Below are positions 25,701 through 33,288 of a DNA stretch of 64,000 nt, piece after piece. The stretch is taken from assembly GCF_009720655.1 (NCBI RefSeq), contig NZ_WNKS01000003.1, positions 62,001-126,000 of the forward strand, read 5' to 3'. This DNA comes from Rhodoblastus acidophilus. Its GTDB lineage: Bacteria; Pseudomonadota; Alphaproteobacteria; Rhizobiales; Beijerinckiaceae. The notes below the pieces were generated by a model that saw nothing but the letters and a program-made list of their open reading frames with translations, did no database searches and was not told the origin of the DNA. The translations under genes and the position numbers were made by a program. Positions within the stretch are counted from its first letter, which is position 1, and every line of letters begins with the position of its first letter.

Positions 25701-28643
25701 GACGGCGCCGAGTTTTTCCTCGAACGCCTCGGTGTGACCGGAAAGCGCGACGATCTGCGACTGGGCGACGGCGGCGATCAGGGCTTCAAGGCGTCCGCCG
25801 TGCTCGGAGATGGCGGTCGCGGTCTGCTGGGCGGCGGCGCCGAGTTTTTCCTCGAACGCCTCGGTCTGGCCGGAGAGCGCGGCGACCTGGGTCTGGGCGA
25901 CGGAGGCCACCGTGGCCTCCAGATACTCGCCGTGCTGCGCGATGGTCTCCACCGTCTGCCGGGCGGCGGCGGTGAATTTTTCGTTGAAGGCGTCGGTGTG
26001 GCCGGTGAGCGCCGCCAGATGGTTTTGGGTGACGGCGGCGACCGTGGTCTCCAGATGCTCGCCATGCCGGGCGACGGCGTCCGCCGTCTGCTGCGCGGCG
26101 GCGGCGGCCTTGTCGTGGAAGGCTTCGGCGTGGCTGGCGAGCGCGGCCAGATGGGTCTGCGCCGCGGCGTTGACGGTGGCTTCGAGATTTTCGCCGTGGC
26201 TCGCGATCGCCTCGACCGCCTGACGGGCGGCGTCGCCGACCGTGGTCTCGAACTGGGCGCCGCGGGTGACGATGGTTTCGACCGCCTGCTGCGTGGTGGA
26301 GGTGAAATTCTCCTGGAACGCCTGGGTGTGGCCGGCGAGCGAGGCCAGCTGGTCCTGGGTGGCGGCGGCGACCATGTGTTCGAGCCGTTCGCCATGCCCG
26401 GCGATGGTCTCGATGGCGTTCTGCGCGGTGACGCCGAACTGCTCGTGGAACGCCTCGGCATGGCCGGCGAAGGCGGCCAGGGTCTCGCCGGCGGCGGCGC
26501 CGAACTGGTCGTGGAAGGCGTTGGTCTGGTCGGTGAAGGCCGCGAGGGTCTGGGTCGCGGCGGCGCCGACGCTGTTCTCGATCTTGTCGGCGTGGTCGTG
26601 GAACGCCTGCTCCAGCCGCGAGGTCTGCGCCGTGAGCGTTTCGACGGTCGCGCCGGACAGGCGGGTGAACTGGTCGGTCAACTGGCCGGTGCTGGCGGCG
26701 AGGGTTTCGGTCGCCTCGCGGGTCGAGGAGGTCACCGCCTGGCGCAGGGCCTCGCTCTTGGCGGCGATGGTTTCGGCGGCGTCGCGGGTCGCGCCGTCGA
26801 CAGTGACGATCAGGGTTTCGGTGCGGGCGGCGAGGATTTCGGCAGCCTCGCGGGTCGAGACGTCCACGGCGGCGCGCAGGGATTCGGCGCGGGCGGCGAT
26901 GGTTTCGGCGGCGTCGCGGGTCGCGCCATCGACGGTGACGATCAGGGTTTCGGTGCGGGCGGCGAGGATTTCGGCGGCCTCGCGGGTCGAGACGTCCACG
27001 GCGGCGCGCAGGGATTCGGCGCGGGCCGCGATGGTTTCGGCGGCGTCGCGGGTGGAGCCGTCCACCGCCGCGACCAGGGCGCCCGTGCGGGCGGCGAGCG
27101 TTTCAACCGCGCCGCGCGTCGAGCCTTCGACGGCCTCGCGCAGCGCGTCGGTCTGGCCGGCGACGGCCTCGATCGTCTCGCCGGCGGTGCGGGCGAAGGT
27201 CTCGTTGAAGGCGCGGGTCTGGCCGGAGAAGGCGGCGAGGGTTTCTTCCGCCGCCATGACAAAATTGTCGCGCAACGACTGGGTGTGGCCGGCCACGCCC
27301 TCCACCGTCTGCTGGCTGATCGCCGCATAGGTCTGGCCGAGCGTTTCGACGTGCTGGCTGAAATCCTCGACGGTGCGATGGGCGGTTTCCCCGACCATGG
27401 CGTGCAGGTTTTCGACTCGGGCGGTCAGATCGGCGAGCGCCGCCTGGCTGGCCGCCGCGAATTCGCCGCCGCGCGACTCCACCAATTCCGCGAGCTTTTC
27501 GCCATGCGCGTTCAGCTCATGGGCGAGATGGCCGGTCTTGTCATGGATGCGGGCGAGGAAATCTTCGGCGAGTTTGCGCAGCGCGGCGTCGGTTTCGATC
27601 GCGCGCGCGTCGATGGCTTCCGTGGTTTCGGCGCCATGATGCTGGAATTTTTCGAGAAGGGCGGTGGCGCGGCTTTCCAGCTCCGCCATCAGGCTCTCGC
27701 TGGACTGGGCGAAGGCGTTCTGCACCTCGTTTCCGCGCGTCTCCAGCGCGGTGGCGATGCGCTCGCCGGTCTGGTCGAGCAATTCGGTCAGGGTGTTGGT
27801 CGCCGTCTCCAGCTCGCCGGTCAGGGCCGATTGCGCCGAGGTCAGCGCCGAGGAGACGCGGTCGGCGTTGACGACGATGGATTCGCGCTCGCTCGACAAT
27901 TCGTTGAGCAGCACGCGGATGCGGCGCTCGTTTTCGCCATAGGTGCGCTCAAGCGAGGCGACCTCGGAGCGCACCATGGCCTCCAGCTCGCTGGCGCGGG
28001 CCAGCGCCCGCTCGATGCCGTCGCCCATCGAGGCGACCTCGCGGCGAATCGCCTGGCTCAGCGTGACGACGTGTTCGGTCGCGAAGGTTTCGGGCTCGGC
28101 GAGGCGAATCGCGGCTTCGGCCATCGACCGGGCGGTGATGCGCATTTCCTGCGAGCGGCGCATCACCATGCCCATGGCGATGAAGAAAATGACCGGGCCG
28201 ATCAGCGCGAACACCGCCATGGCGGCGGCGGGATTGAAGATGTTGCCGGTGAACGCCTCGCCCTTGGTGAAGATGGCGTAGCCGATCCACAGGCCCGACC
28301 ACAGCGCGGCGGTCAGCACAGCGACGGTCATCGCGGTCGAATCGGCCTTGACCTGCATGCTTTGCAGCAGATGGCCGACGGATTCGCGGTCGTCGTTGGC
28401 GGGGGCGCCTCCGGGCGAGAGGGGCGAATCAGCGCGGCGCGGCGCCGGCTCCTCCAGAGCGATCTCCGGGGCGCGAGGCATTTCCGGGCCTCTGGTCGGC
28501 AGGCCGAATTCCAGCGCGCCGGCTTCGCCCGGAGCGGGTTTGCCCTCGGGCTTTTCCTCGGGTTCGGGGGGCAGCTTGAGCGCGTCCTCTATGGCCGTCA
28601 AGGCCGCCGCCGCCGGATCCTGGGCCGTGCTGGGATTGGACAT
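19773..28643 (-). CDS. Giant membrane-anchored coiled-coil protein, Growth Pole Ring-like
   Basis: A 2956-residue protein. Residues 1-90 are Pro/Glu/Ala-rich and probably disordered. Two membrane segments follow (about 104-125 and 138-161), then some 2600 residues of alpha-helical apolipoprotein-like repeats. The N-terminal half uses 22/44-residue units (DAAETIAARAESL, GHAEAFGEKLGAVAQQ). The C-terminal half uses 55-residue units (AEAALAARSGEIAAHLGGHV). Both are multiples of 11, as in apolipoproteins and long coiled coils. The last 110 residues (LESLSADIARMV to the end) look globular. The closest known protein I can name is the roughly 2100-residue GPR protein of Agrobacterium, which forms a ring at the growing pole. 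The start at 28643 (MSNPSTAQ) was chosen over an ATG 57 nt upstream. A divergent Hpt gene lies beyond. Confidence 0.75.
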   Translation of the reverse strand: MSNPSTAQDPAAAALTAIEDALKLPPEPEEKPEGKPAPGEAGALEFGLPTRGPEMPRAPEIALEEPAPRRADSPLSPGGAPANDDRESVGHLLQSMQVKADSTAMTVAVLTAALWSGLWIGYAIFTKGEAFTGNIFNPAAAMAVFALIGPVIFFIAMGMVMRRSQEMRITARSMAEAAIRLAEPETFATEHVVTLSQAIRREVASMGDGIERALARASELEAMVRSEVASLERTYGENERRIRVLLNELSSERESIVVNADRVSSALTSAQSALTGELETATNTLTELLDQTGERIATALETRGNEVQNAFAQSSESLMAELESRATALLEKFQHHGAETTEAIDARAIETDAALRKLAEDFLARIHDKTGHLAHELNAHGEKLAELVESRGGEFAAASQAALADLTARVENLHAMVGETAHRTVEDFSQHVETLGQTYAAISQQTVEGVAGHTQSLRDNFVMAAEETLAAFSGQTRAFNETFARTAGETIEAVAGQTDALREAVEGSTRGAVETLAARTGALVAAVDGSTRDAAETIAARAESLRAAVDVSTREAAEILAARTETLIVTVDGATRDAAETIAARAESLRAAVDVSTREAAEILAARTETLIVTVDGATRDAAETIAAKSEALRQAVTSSTREATETLAASTGQLTDQFTRLSGATVETLTAQTSRLEQAFHDHADKIENSVGAAATQTLAAFTDQTNAFHDQFGAAAGETLAAFAGHAEAFHEQFGVTAQNAIETIAGHGERLEHMVAAATQDQLASLAGHTQAFQENFTSTTQQAVETIVTRGAQFETTVGDAARQAVEAIASHGENLEATVNAAAQTHLAALASHAEAFHDKAAAAAQQTADAVARHGEHLETTVAAVTQNHLAALTGHTDAFNEKFTAAARQTVETIAQHGEYLEATVASVAQTQVAALSGQTEAFEEKLGAAAQQTATAISEHGGRLEALIAAVAQSQIVALSGHTEAFEEKLGAVAQQTVDAIAQRGDHLEATVAAVTQNHLTALAGHTEGFAAAAQQTVEAIVQHGAQLETTVAAVAQGQVAALSGHAEAFGEKLGAVAQQTVDAIAQRGDHLEAAVAAVTQSHLTALAGHTEGFAAAAQQTVEAIAQHGAQLETTVASVAQGQIAALSGHAEAFGEKLGAVAQQAVDAIAQRGDHLEMTVAAVTQDHLATLSGHTVAFEERFTAAARQTVDAIASHGEHLETTVTTVAQGQIAALSGHAEAFEEKLGAAARQTVEAIASHGEHLESTVAEVTRTNLAALSGHTEAFQEKFTAAARQTVEAIAGQSEHLESAVASVTQNHLVALAGHSDAFQTQFAQATGGVIADAEQRAAHLRDSLESTLKAVGDALSATTIATQTHFEATAESTLNALLSQTQALDGAFSANAAQAAEAIVERLGDAQARFTQTASDAVAAIGVHGDRVNETLAERLDVFERTLARGGDEAANSIGQHAERLSREISTSLQSFETKIETGVTEAHTRLGQHAERLNADFVAQLAALENLLRDGGESSADHIRAQTEVLRDALAENLRAFEAALVEHGGGALERIGAQSEQIGAVIAERLALVETTIGEHGAALDARLGERAQATAALLAQQLERFEAATWDKTQHVVQSMDALLEKADNGLDARSRQLNDTLAGRAIDIAKVLGEGGREVGRALDTKARELDEIILSRSTALTADLAAKTEEINATLGARAEQIASHLGGHIGQFEDKVVNRLALVGEEVWNRTEEIDSALAARSTQMTEGLSAQIGSFEDKVVNRLTAAGREVWSKTGEIDSVLASRSEQIAGHLGAHVEAFEQKVVSRVEEAAVNISAKASEAEAALAVRSAEIAAHLGDHVDSFETRVVGGADEAAKKISATIGDLAGQIASEASQAEAALAARSTQIAAHLGGHVEAFETRVVTGAEQAAQKIAAQAGDLAGQIAAKASEAEAALASRSAQIANRLGAHVEAFEAKVVGGADEAAGRIVAKASDLAGQIAGEAAQAEAALAARSAQITAHLGAHVAAFETQVVSGVEQAAERIAAKAGDLAGQIASEASQAEAALAARSGEIAAHLGGHVDAFEEKVVVRADEAARRIAVSASELSGQIAARAAQAEAALAARSDKIAAHLGGHVEAFEDKVVVRADEAARRIAASAGEVAGQIAASAGEAAGQIADSAGAFAGQIAARASEAEAALAARSGEIAAHLGGHVEAFEDKVVGRADEAARKIAASANELAGQIAARASKAEAALAARSGEIAAHLGGHVDAFEARVVTGAEEAAQRLAASAGAFAGEIAARASEAEATLAARSGEIAAHLGSHVDAFEAKVVTGAEEAARKIAAKADKVDQVLSLRSEQVAAHLSGHVDLFEDKVVGRIAEVADKVAARAEEIDATLSSRAEQIVESLGGQVGAFEEKVLGPLGEVGEAIDRRVAALGATLDGSGRALAEDLRLRTEELHDWYDTRGAKLIDLLQERGSEVTQRIASFSQTAVSVLHERSGELIAELNGKQEEMASALTEINGRIKKDVVSLVEVMAQSHRALLGVVDKAENSLQTYDAQLGERIGAFTGAVDALDGEIDRLDTTARQGSDSLSQTARTLGSQNAGLTETLGEMRKTQADMDAALDARLENLQTLYNEAQQRQEAFEKRLERYAVSIGKTLAQAEDKAREVGGFLTDAAAATAGTLTSQFDSLRDAAARERENASTALSSAYEQNMSELNQLFAQSTERYKAVAQELRGMSAEVQRELEATRQELRRGALELPRETSEQTAAMRRVIAEQIKALNELTDIVARSGRAFDIAEAPRAEALPAPRASRAAAPAPAQRFDVRQATSPRPATGAEANGWVSSLLARASQEDTPRRGKGADLESLSADIARMVDENALAQAWDRYRRGDRGAFDRKLYIGSGAKTFDEVRRRYGNETDFRQTVDRYVSEFERLLSEVDREDRDGLLTRSYLTSETGKVYTLLAHAAGRLG
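21700..23260 (-). repeat. 165-bp internal tandem repeats of the giant gene
   Basis: The block CATGGCCGCCGAGATGGGC recurs with 165-nt spacing (for example 22292 and 22457) or 165 plus 66 (22061 to 22292). It encodes 55-residue units with the pattern AEAALAARS..IAAHLGGHV.AFE..VV..A.EAA..IA. The 66-nt extra in one unit is three 22-nt blocks, that is 22 residues. Confidence 0.85.
25140..25740 (-). repeat. 252-bp near-identical tandem repeat in the giant gene
   Basis: Segments starting at 25291 and 25543 (GCGCCATGCT, GCGCCGTGCT) are 252 nt apart and differ at only a few positions over most of their length. They encode an 84-residue super-unit made of one 44-residue and one shortened 40-residue helix repeat. 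Confidence 0.85.
26760..27040 (-). repeat. 132-bp near-exact duplication in the giant gene
   Basis: GCGATGGTTTCGGCGG starts at 26764 and again at 26896, 132 nt apart. The two 132-nt copies differ at about three visible positions. They encode two 44-residue units that are identical in protein sequence apart from their edges, pointing to a recent duplication. Confidence 0.85.
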
Positions 28644-28977
28644 GAAACTAACCTTTTTGACTCCGCCGCCCCCCTGGACCGCGCGACGGTAAAGACGCAC
28701 GGATCGCGGCAGTTAACCAAGACGCACTCTACCCTCGCGCACGAGCCTTGAAAACCTGAGCAGCACCGCGATTTGAAAACGTCGTTAACGGAACATTCAC
28801 CATGATTTTCAAAAGGCTCCGCTGGAGCGTCAAAAATAAGGCTTCCGTCAGCTTTCGCCGTTCACGCTCAAGATGATGAAAACGTGTGGATCGTGCTTAA
28901 CGCATCGTTAGCAAGCGATGGTGTGGTGTGGTCCCGGGCGCCCTGGCGCCGATTTCGCGTTGTTTGGGAGTTAACAC
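28644..28977. promoter_or_regulatory. Divergent intergenic region with candidate CtrA-type sites
   Basis: This 334-bp gap separates the giant gene from the Hpt gene. GTTAAC occurs at 28712-28717, 28784-28789 and 28970-28975. TTAA-N7-TTAG lies at 28897-28911, one base off the CtrA consensus TTAA-N7-TTAA. The region is more AT-rich than its surroundings, as expected of promoters. No gene is seen in it. Confidence 0.45.
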
Positions 28978-29355
28978 ATGGCGGTAACGGCAATGAGTCT
29001 CGCGCAGGATGAACAGAACCGGACGGCCCATCCCTTCGATCTCGTGCATCTGTCGCGCCAGACCATGGGCGACCGCGAGCTGGAGCACGAGGTTCTGGCC
29101 CTGTTCGAACGCCAGGCGAGCCATATCGGCGGCAAGCTCGTGACGCTCGAATCGGGCGCCGACCATGTCGTGCGCGCCGATCTCGCCCACAAGCTCAAGG
29201 GCTCCGCGCGGGCCGTCGGCGCCTTCGCCGTCGCCAAGGCGGCCGAGAATTACGAGCACAGCGCCCGCGCCGGCCTCTTTCGCGCCATGGATTCCCGCCA
29301 GTTGCAGGAGGCGCTCGCCGAGGCGCTCGGCGCGCTGCGCGACCTCAACGGCTGA
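28978..29355 (+). CDS. Histidine phosphotransfer (Hpt) domain protein
   Basis: A 125-residue, all-helical Hpt protein. The phosphorylatable histidine is H71 in LAHKLKGSARAVGA, the canonical motif. Such proteins relay phosphate between a hybrid kinase and a response regulator in the cytoplasm; the partners are not in the window. GGGAG lies 7 nt before the ATG. It is divergent from the giant coiled-coil gene and shares its promoter region, including a CtrA-like site, so a cell-cycle or polarity connection is possible but unproven. Confidence 0.88.
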   Translation: MAVTAMSLAQDEQNRTAHPFDLVHLSRQTMGDRELEHEVLALFERQASHIGGKLVTLESGADHVVRADLAHKLKGSARAVGAFAVAKAAENYEHSARAGLFRAMDSRQLQEALAEALGALRDLNG

Positions 29356-29496
29356 TGGTCTCCGCCGCGCGAAAAATTTTTCGCGCCCGGTTTGAACCTT
29401 TTTGCGCGACGCCGCGACCCCTGGACGTTCCGGGCGAATGAGCCGGAACGCCGGGGAGCCTTCCTCCTCCGGCAAGCCAGCCTGAAGGAGCGCGTC

Positions 29497-29814
29497 ATGT
29501 CCAATCTTCGCACCATCGCTTTCGCCGCCGGCCTGTCCCTCGCCGCCGCCGGCGCCGTGCTTTCGCCCTCGAGCGCCCTGGCCTGGGGCGGCGGCGGCCA
29601 CTGGGGCGGCCACGGCGGCGGTCACGGGGGTCACCATGGCGGCGGCCACTGGGGTGGCCACGGCGGCTGGGGTCATCATGGCGGTTGGGGCCATCATGGC
29701 GGCTGGGGCCATCGCTGGGGTTACGGGCCGCGTTTCGTCTACGGCGGCGGCTGCTTCCTCAAGCGCTACGTCAATGGTTGGGGCGAAATCGTCGTCCGCC
29801 GCGTCTGCTATTGA
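29497..29814 (+). CDS. Secreted Gly/His/Trp-rich protein
   Basis: A 105-residue protein with a signal peptide (residues 1-30, ending SSALA). A low-complexity region follows, built on WGGHGGGHGGHHGG and three HHGGWG units. The short C-terminal segment YGGGCFLKRYVNGWGEIVVRRVCY has two cysteines. The ribosome-binding site AAGGAG lies 7 nt before the ATG. The His-rich tract could bind Ni, Zn or Cu, and similar proteins with the CFLKR...GWGEIV ending occur widely in Hyphomicrobiales; the function is unknown. The repetitive tract may vary in length. Confidence 0.8.
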   Translation: MSNLRTIAFAAGLSLAAAGAVLSPSSALAWGGGGHWGGHGGGHGGHHGGGHWGGHGGWGHHGGWGHHGGWGHRWGYGPRFVYGGGCFLKRYVNGWGEIVVRRVCY

Positions 29815-29898
29815 GGGGCGCCTTCTTCCTTGTTTCACGCGGTGGAAGGGGGCGCGAAGGATGGGGCGCCGCGATCGAACTCGCGAAACCAACGGTCC

Positions 29899-29957
29899 GA
29901 TCCAACGCCAGGGCCCCCCTCACCCCAACCCTCTCCCCGCATGCGGGGAGAGGGAGT
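29899..29957. repeat. Intergenic palindromic repeat family D, copy 1
   Basis: It begins GATCCAACGCCAG, continues CCCCTCACCCCAACCCT and ends in a CTCTCCCCGCATGCGGGGAGAG hairpin-type palindrome. It matches 34267-34327 almost base for base. It lies between two convergent genes and could also stop transcription. Confidence 0.8.
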
Positions 29958-29985
29958 CATATCCGTGGCGTCTTGCAGGGGCGGC

Positions 29986-30768
29986 TCAAGACAGGAATGC
30001 GCGCAGCCGCGCCGCAAAACCCTTCGCGTCTTCCACGCAGGAGAGATGGGCGGCGTTCAGCCGCGCCAGCCGGGCGCCGGTGAGCGACGCCAGGTCTTCC
30101 CCCATGGGTGGCGGCGTCGAGCCGTCGGCTTCGCCAACGATCACCAAAATCTCTTTTTTCGCCGCGCCGGGCAGTTTTTCGCGGAAATCCGCGTCGCGGA
30201 GCGCCGCGCAGCAGCCGGAATAGCCGCCGGCGTCGCAGCCGTCGAGCAGGTCCGAAATTTTCGCCGCGACCTCTGGATGCGCTGCACAAAAGCCTTCGCT
30301 GAGCCAGCGCGGCAGGATCGCCGGCCTCAGCGCCTTCACGCCGCTCTCCGCCACCGCCGCGATCCGGGCGTTCCAGGCGTCGGTGTCGGGCAGGTGCGCC
30401 GCCGTGTTGGCGAGCACAAGCTTTTCCAACCGCTGCGGCGCATGGAGCAGAAGCCATTGCCCGATGAGGCCGCCCATCGACAGGCCGCAGACATGCGCGC
30501 GCGCGATCGCCAGCGCGTCCAGCAGCGCCAAAAAATCGCCGCCGAGCTCGTCAAGCGTGTAGGGGCCGGGCGGCTTCCAGCTCGCGCCATGGCCGCGCGC
30601 GTCAAAAGCCAGAATTTGGAAGCGGTCGGCGAGCAGTGTGGAAACCTCGGTCCAGACGCTCAAATCCGCGCCGAGCGGGTGGGCGAGGACCAGGACCGGC
30701 GCATCCTCCGGGCCGGACAGAACAAAATTGATCTCGGCCGGGCCGATTTGCAGGCGGCTCATCAACAA
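29986..30768 (-). CDS. Alpha/beta hydrolase, 3-oxoadipate enol-lactonase-like
   Basis: A 260-residue alpha/beta-hydrolase. The nucleophile elbow GLSMGG puts the catalytic Ser at about 97, LAHPLG forms the oxyanion hole and NAAHLSCVED supplies the late His. The family closest to hand is PcaD, which hydrolyses 3-oxoadipate enol-lactone in the protocatechuate pathway. No other pca gene is nearby, so a different ester or lactone substrate is quite possible. It starts 4 nt after the radC stop on the same strand and is the third gene of a map-radC-hydrolase run. A start at the third codon (MSRLQ) is equally plausible. Confidence 0.75.
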   Translation of the reverse strand: MLMSRLQIGPAEINFVLSGPEDAPVLVLAHPLGADLSVWTEVSTLLADRFQILAFDARGHGASWKPPGPYTLDELGGDFLALLDALAIARAHVCGLSMGGLIGQWLLLHAPQRLEKLVLANTAAHLPDTDAWNARIAAVAESGVKALRPAILPRWLSEGFCAAHPEVAAKISDLLDGCDAGGYSGCCAALRDADFREKLPGAAKKEILVIVGEADGSTPPPMGEDLASLTGARLARLNAAHLSCVEDAKGFAARLRAFLS

Positions 30769-30772
30769 AACC

Positions 30773-31465
30773 TCAGAACAGTTTCAGCGCGCGAAAACTG
30801 GCGTGGCCGTTGCGGCCGATGATCAGGTGATCGTGGACGTTCACCCCGAGCGGCTTCGCCACGCTGACGATGGTTTCCGTCATCATGATGTCGGCTTGCG
30901 ACGGCGTGGGGTCGCCCGAAGGGTGGTTGTGGACCAGGATCAGCGCGCTGGCGTTCAGCTCCAGCGCCCGGCGCACGATCTCGCGGGGATAGACGGGGGT
31001 GTGGTCCACCGTGCCGCGCCCGGCGACCTCGTCGGCGAGCAGGCCGTTCTTCTTGTCGAGGAACAGCACGCGGAATTCCTCGGTTTCCAGATAGGCCATG
31101 GCCGAGCGGCAATAGTCGAGCACCTGGGCGAACGAGCCCAGCGTGAGCTTTTTCTTCATGCTCTCGCGCGACAGGCGCAGCGCGGCGGCCTCGACGATCT
31201 TCAGTTCGGCGACCACGGAGTCGCCGACATAATCGACTTCCTTGAGCCGGGCCGGGGCGGCGGCGATCACTTCGGCGAACGAGCCGAATTTTTGCAGCAG
31301 CATTTTGGCGATCGGCTTGACGTCGCGCCGGGGAATGGCGCGAAACAGCAGCAGCTCCAGCAGTTCATAGTCGGGCAGGGCGTCGGCGCCGCCCTGGAGA
31401 AAACGCTCCCTCAGGCGCTCGCGATGGCCGGCGTTCAGATTTTCTGGCGCCGGTGCTTCGTTCAT
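30773..31465 (-). CDS. radC: RadC family JAB-domain protein
   Basis: A 230-residue protein with an N-terminal helix-hairpin-helix-like region (about residues 30-95) and a C-terminal JAB/MPN metalloprotease-like domain. The domain carries the zinc motif [14 protein letters not shown]. RadC was once linked to DNA repair, but its biochemical role is unresolved. The start at 31465 overlaps the map stop by 4 nt. A much longer reading frame continues upstream, but that part is only the shadow of map. Confidence 0.93.
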   Translation of the reverse strand: MNEAPAPENLNAGHRERLRERFLQGGADALPDYELLELLLFRAIPRRDVKPIAKMLLQKFGSFAEVIAAAPARLKEVDYVGDSVVAELKIVEAAALRLSRESMKKKLTLGSFAQVLDYCRSAMAYLETEEFRVLFLDKKNGLLADEVAGRGTVDHTPVYPREIVRRALELNASALILVHNHPSGDPTPSQADIMMTETIVSVAKPLGVNVHDHLIIGRNGHASFRALKLF

Positions 31466-32295
31466 CCCGCCGCCCCCGCATAGGGCGGACAATGCAGGCC
31501 TTTTGGCGAAGCCGTAAAAATTTCGCAGCCATGGGCGGTGACGCCGATCGCGTGTTCGAATTGCGCCGAAAGCGAGCGGTCGCGGGTGACCGCGGTCCAG
31601 CCGTCGCCCAGCACTTTGACCGGCGCCTTGCCGAGATTGATCATCGGCTCGATGGTGAAGAACATGCCCTCGCGCAGCACCGCGCCCTGGCCCTTGTGGC
31701 CGTAATGCAGGATGTTCGGCTCGTCGTGGAACAGTTTTCCGAGGCCGTGGCCGCAGAATTCCTTGACGATGGAACAGCGTTCGGCTTCCGCGAACGTCTG
31801 GATGGCGAAGCCGATGTCGCCGGTGGTGGCGCCGGGCTTGACCACCGCAATGCCGCGCATCAGCGCTTCGTAGGTGACCTCGATCAGCCGCTGCGCCCGG
31901 CGCGGAACCTCGCCGATGCAATACATGCGGCTGGAATCGCCGTGCCAGCCGTCGAGAATGTAGGTGACGTCGATGTTGACGATGTCGCCCTCGCGCATCG
32001 GCTTGTCGTCGGGGATGCCGTGGCAGACCACATGGTTGATCGACGTGCAGATCGCCTTGCGATAGCCGCGATAGTCGAGCGGCGCGCAAAAGGCGCCGTG
32101 GTCCATGCCGAACTCGAACGCAAGCTTGTCCAGGGCGGCGGTGGTGACGCCGGGCTTGGCGGCGTCGGTCATGAGATCGAGGGCTTCGGCGGCCAGGCGT
32201 CCCGCCTTGCGCATGCCTTCAAACCCTTCCGGGCCGTGCAGCCGGATTTGGCCGCTCTTGCGACGCGGTTCCGCGTCGGCTTCGATAAAGTTCAT
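31462..32295 (-). CDS. map: Methionine aminopeptidase, type I
   Basis: A 277-residue enzyme that removes the initiator methionine from new proteins in the cytoplasm. The two-metal site is complete: the first Asp in [15 protein letters not shown], the second in the same stretch, His in [13 protein letters not shown], Glu in FTIEPMI, and a last Glu near QFEHAIGV. The catalytic His is in NHVVCHG. There is no N-terminal zinc extension. It heads a leftward run with radC and a hydrolase, and is divergent from the FkbM methyltransferase. Confidence 0.95.
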   Translation of the reverse strand: MNFIEADAEPRRKSGQIRLHGPEGFEGMRKAGRLAAEALDLMTDAAKPGVTTAALDKLAFEFGMDHGAFCAPLDYRGYRKAICTSINHVVCHGIPDDKPMREGDIVNIDVTYILDGWHGDSSRMYCIGEVPRRAQRLIEVTYEALMRGIAVVKPGATTGDIGFAIQTFAEAERCSIVKEFCGHGLGKLFHDEPNILHYGHKGQGAVLREGMFFTIEPMINLGKAPVKVLGDGWTAVTRDRSLSAQFEHAIGVTAHGCEIFTASPKGLHCPPYAGAAG

Positions 32296-32436
32296 CTTAG
32301 CTTCTTCCAGCCAATCGGCCGCACAGGTTCATTCAGGTCCAGATTTAGACGTTTTACCGGAGCGCGCAAGGCCGCGCGCATTTTGCGCGCCGCGCTCGCG
32401 CTTGGAACTCCGTGGGGCCGCTGCTACAAGGACAAC

Positions 32437-33285
32437 ATGTCCCGTGCGTCGAAAAACGATTTTTCGCCTTTTGGCGCGCATCGGCCGCGCGGCTTGATCC
32501 GACGGCTGCTCGATTACACCTGCAATGCCGGAACCCACTGGCTGGCGCAGCGCAGCGCCCTGGTCGCGCGCGGATTCGGTCTGCGGCGGCTGCGCGCCGC
32601 GCCCGTGGACGTCACCGTCGAGCCGATCGCCGCGCGCATGCGGCTCTATCCCTTCAACGACGCCTGCGAAAAGCGCCTGCTGTTCACGCCGCAATACGCC
32701 GACCGCGACGAGCGCGCTTTTGTCGCCGCGCAGATTCGCTCCGAAATGACGTTCATGGACATTGGCGCGGGCTGCGGCGCCACAAGTCTGTTTGTCGCCC
32801 TGCGGGCCGGGCCGGGCGCGAAAATCCTCGCCGTCGAGCCGCAGCCGACGCTTTACGAGCGCATGGTCTTCAACCTGCGCCAGAACGACGCCCCCTCGAT
32901 CAAAGCCCTCAATTGCGCCGTCGCCGATTCGGAAGGTGACGCGGTTCTGTTCTTCAACCCCTACGACCTCTCCGAAAGCTCGATTCGCATGGTCAGCGTC
33001 GAGGGCGGCGGCGGTCAGGCCCGCGTCGCCGTCAAATCGCTGGCGACGCTGGCCCGCGACGAAGGGTTTGGGTCCATCGATCTGTTAAAACTCGACATCG
33101 AGGGCGCCGAGGATTTGGCGCTGGAGCCGTTCCTGACCCAGGAGCCACAGGATTTGTGGCCGCGCGCGCTGATCCTGGCGTTTTCGCCGGGCAAGTGGGA
33201 CGCCGACCTGCGCGGGTTGCTCGATTCGCGCGGCTATCGCCGCATCGCGCGCAGCCGCTCCTATCTGTTCTACCAGCGAGATTGA
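32437..33285 (+). CDS. FkbM family methyltransferase
   Basis: A 282-residue SAM-dependent methyltransferase of the FkbM type. Motif I is FMDIGAGCGATSLFVAL (about residues 106-122), AVEPQP ends the second strand, and LLKLDIEGAED is the family signature near the C-terminal side. Members methylate sugar or small-molecule hydroxyls; the substrate here is unknown. The open frame extends nearly a kilobase upstream over map, but that part is shadow. The ATG at 32437 is the first that fits the protein family. It ends 3 nt before the next gene. Confidence 0.85.
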   Translation: MSRASKNDFSPFGAHRPRGLIRRLLDYTCNAGTHWLAQRSALVARGFGLRRLRAAPVDVTVEPIAARMRLYPFNDACEKRLLFTPQYADRDERAFVAAQIRSEMTFMDIGAGCGATSLFVALRAGPGAKILAVEPQPTLYERMVFNLRQNDAPSIKALNCAVADSEGDAVLFFNPYDLSESSIRMVSVEGGGGQARVAVKSLATLARDEGFGSIDLLKLDIEGAEDLALEPFLTQEPQDLWPRALILAFSPGKWDADLRGLLDSRGYRRIARSRSYLFYQRD

Positions 33286-33288
33286 GCC

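Noticed and set aside
21700-27060. Regularly spaced repeats considered as a CRISPR array
   Set aside because: They are in-frame protein repeats with periods of 132, 165 and 252 nt, with no unique spacers of constant length and no cas genes.
19794-28751. An open frame of almost 3000 codons on the strand opposite the giant coiled-coil gene
   Set aside because: It mirrors the real gene in a third-position GC-rich genome. Its translation is Gly/Arg/Asp-rich with no domain, start signal or family. The minus-strand frame has a membrane anchor, helical repeats, a plausible start and a terminator.
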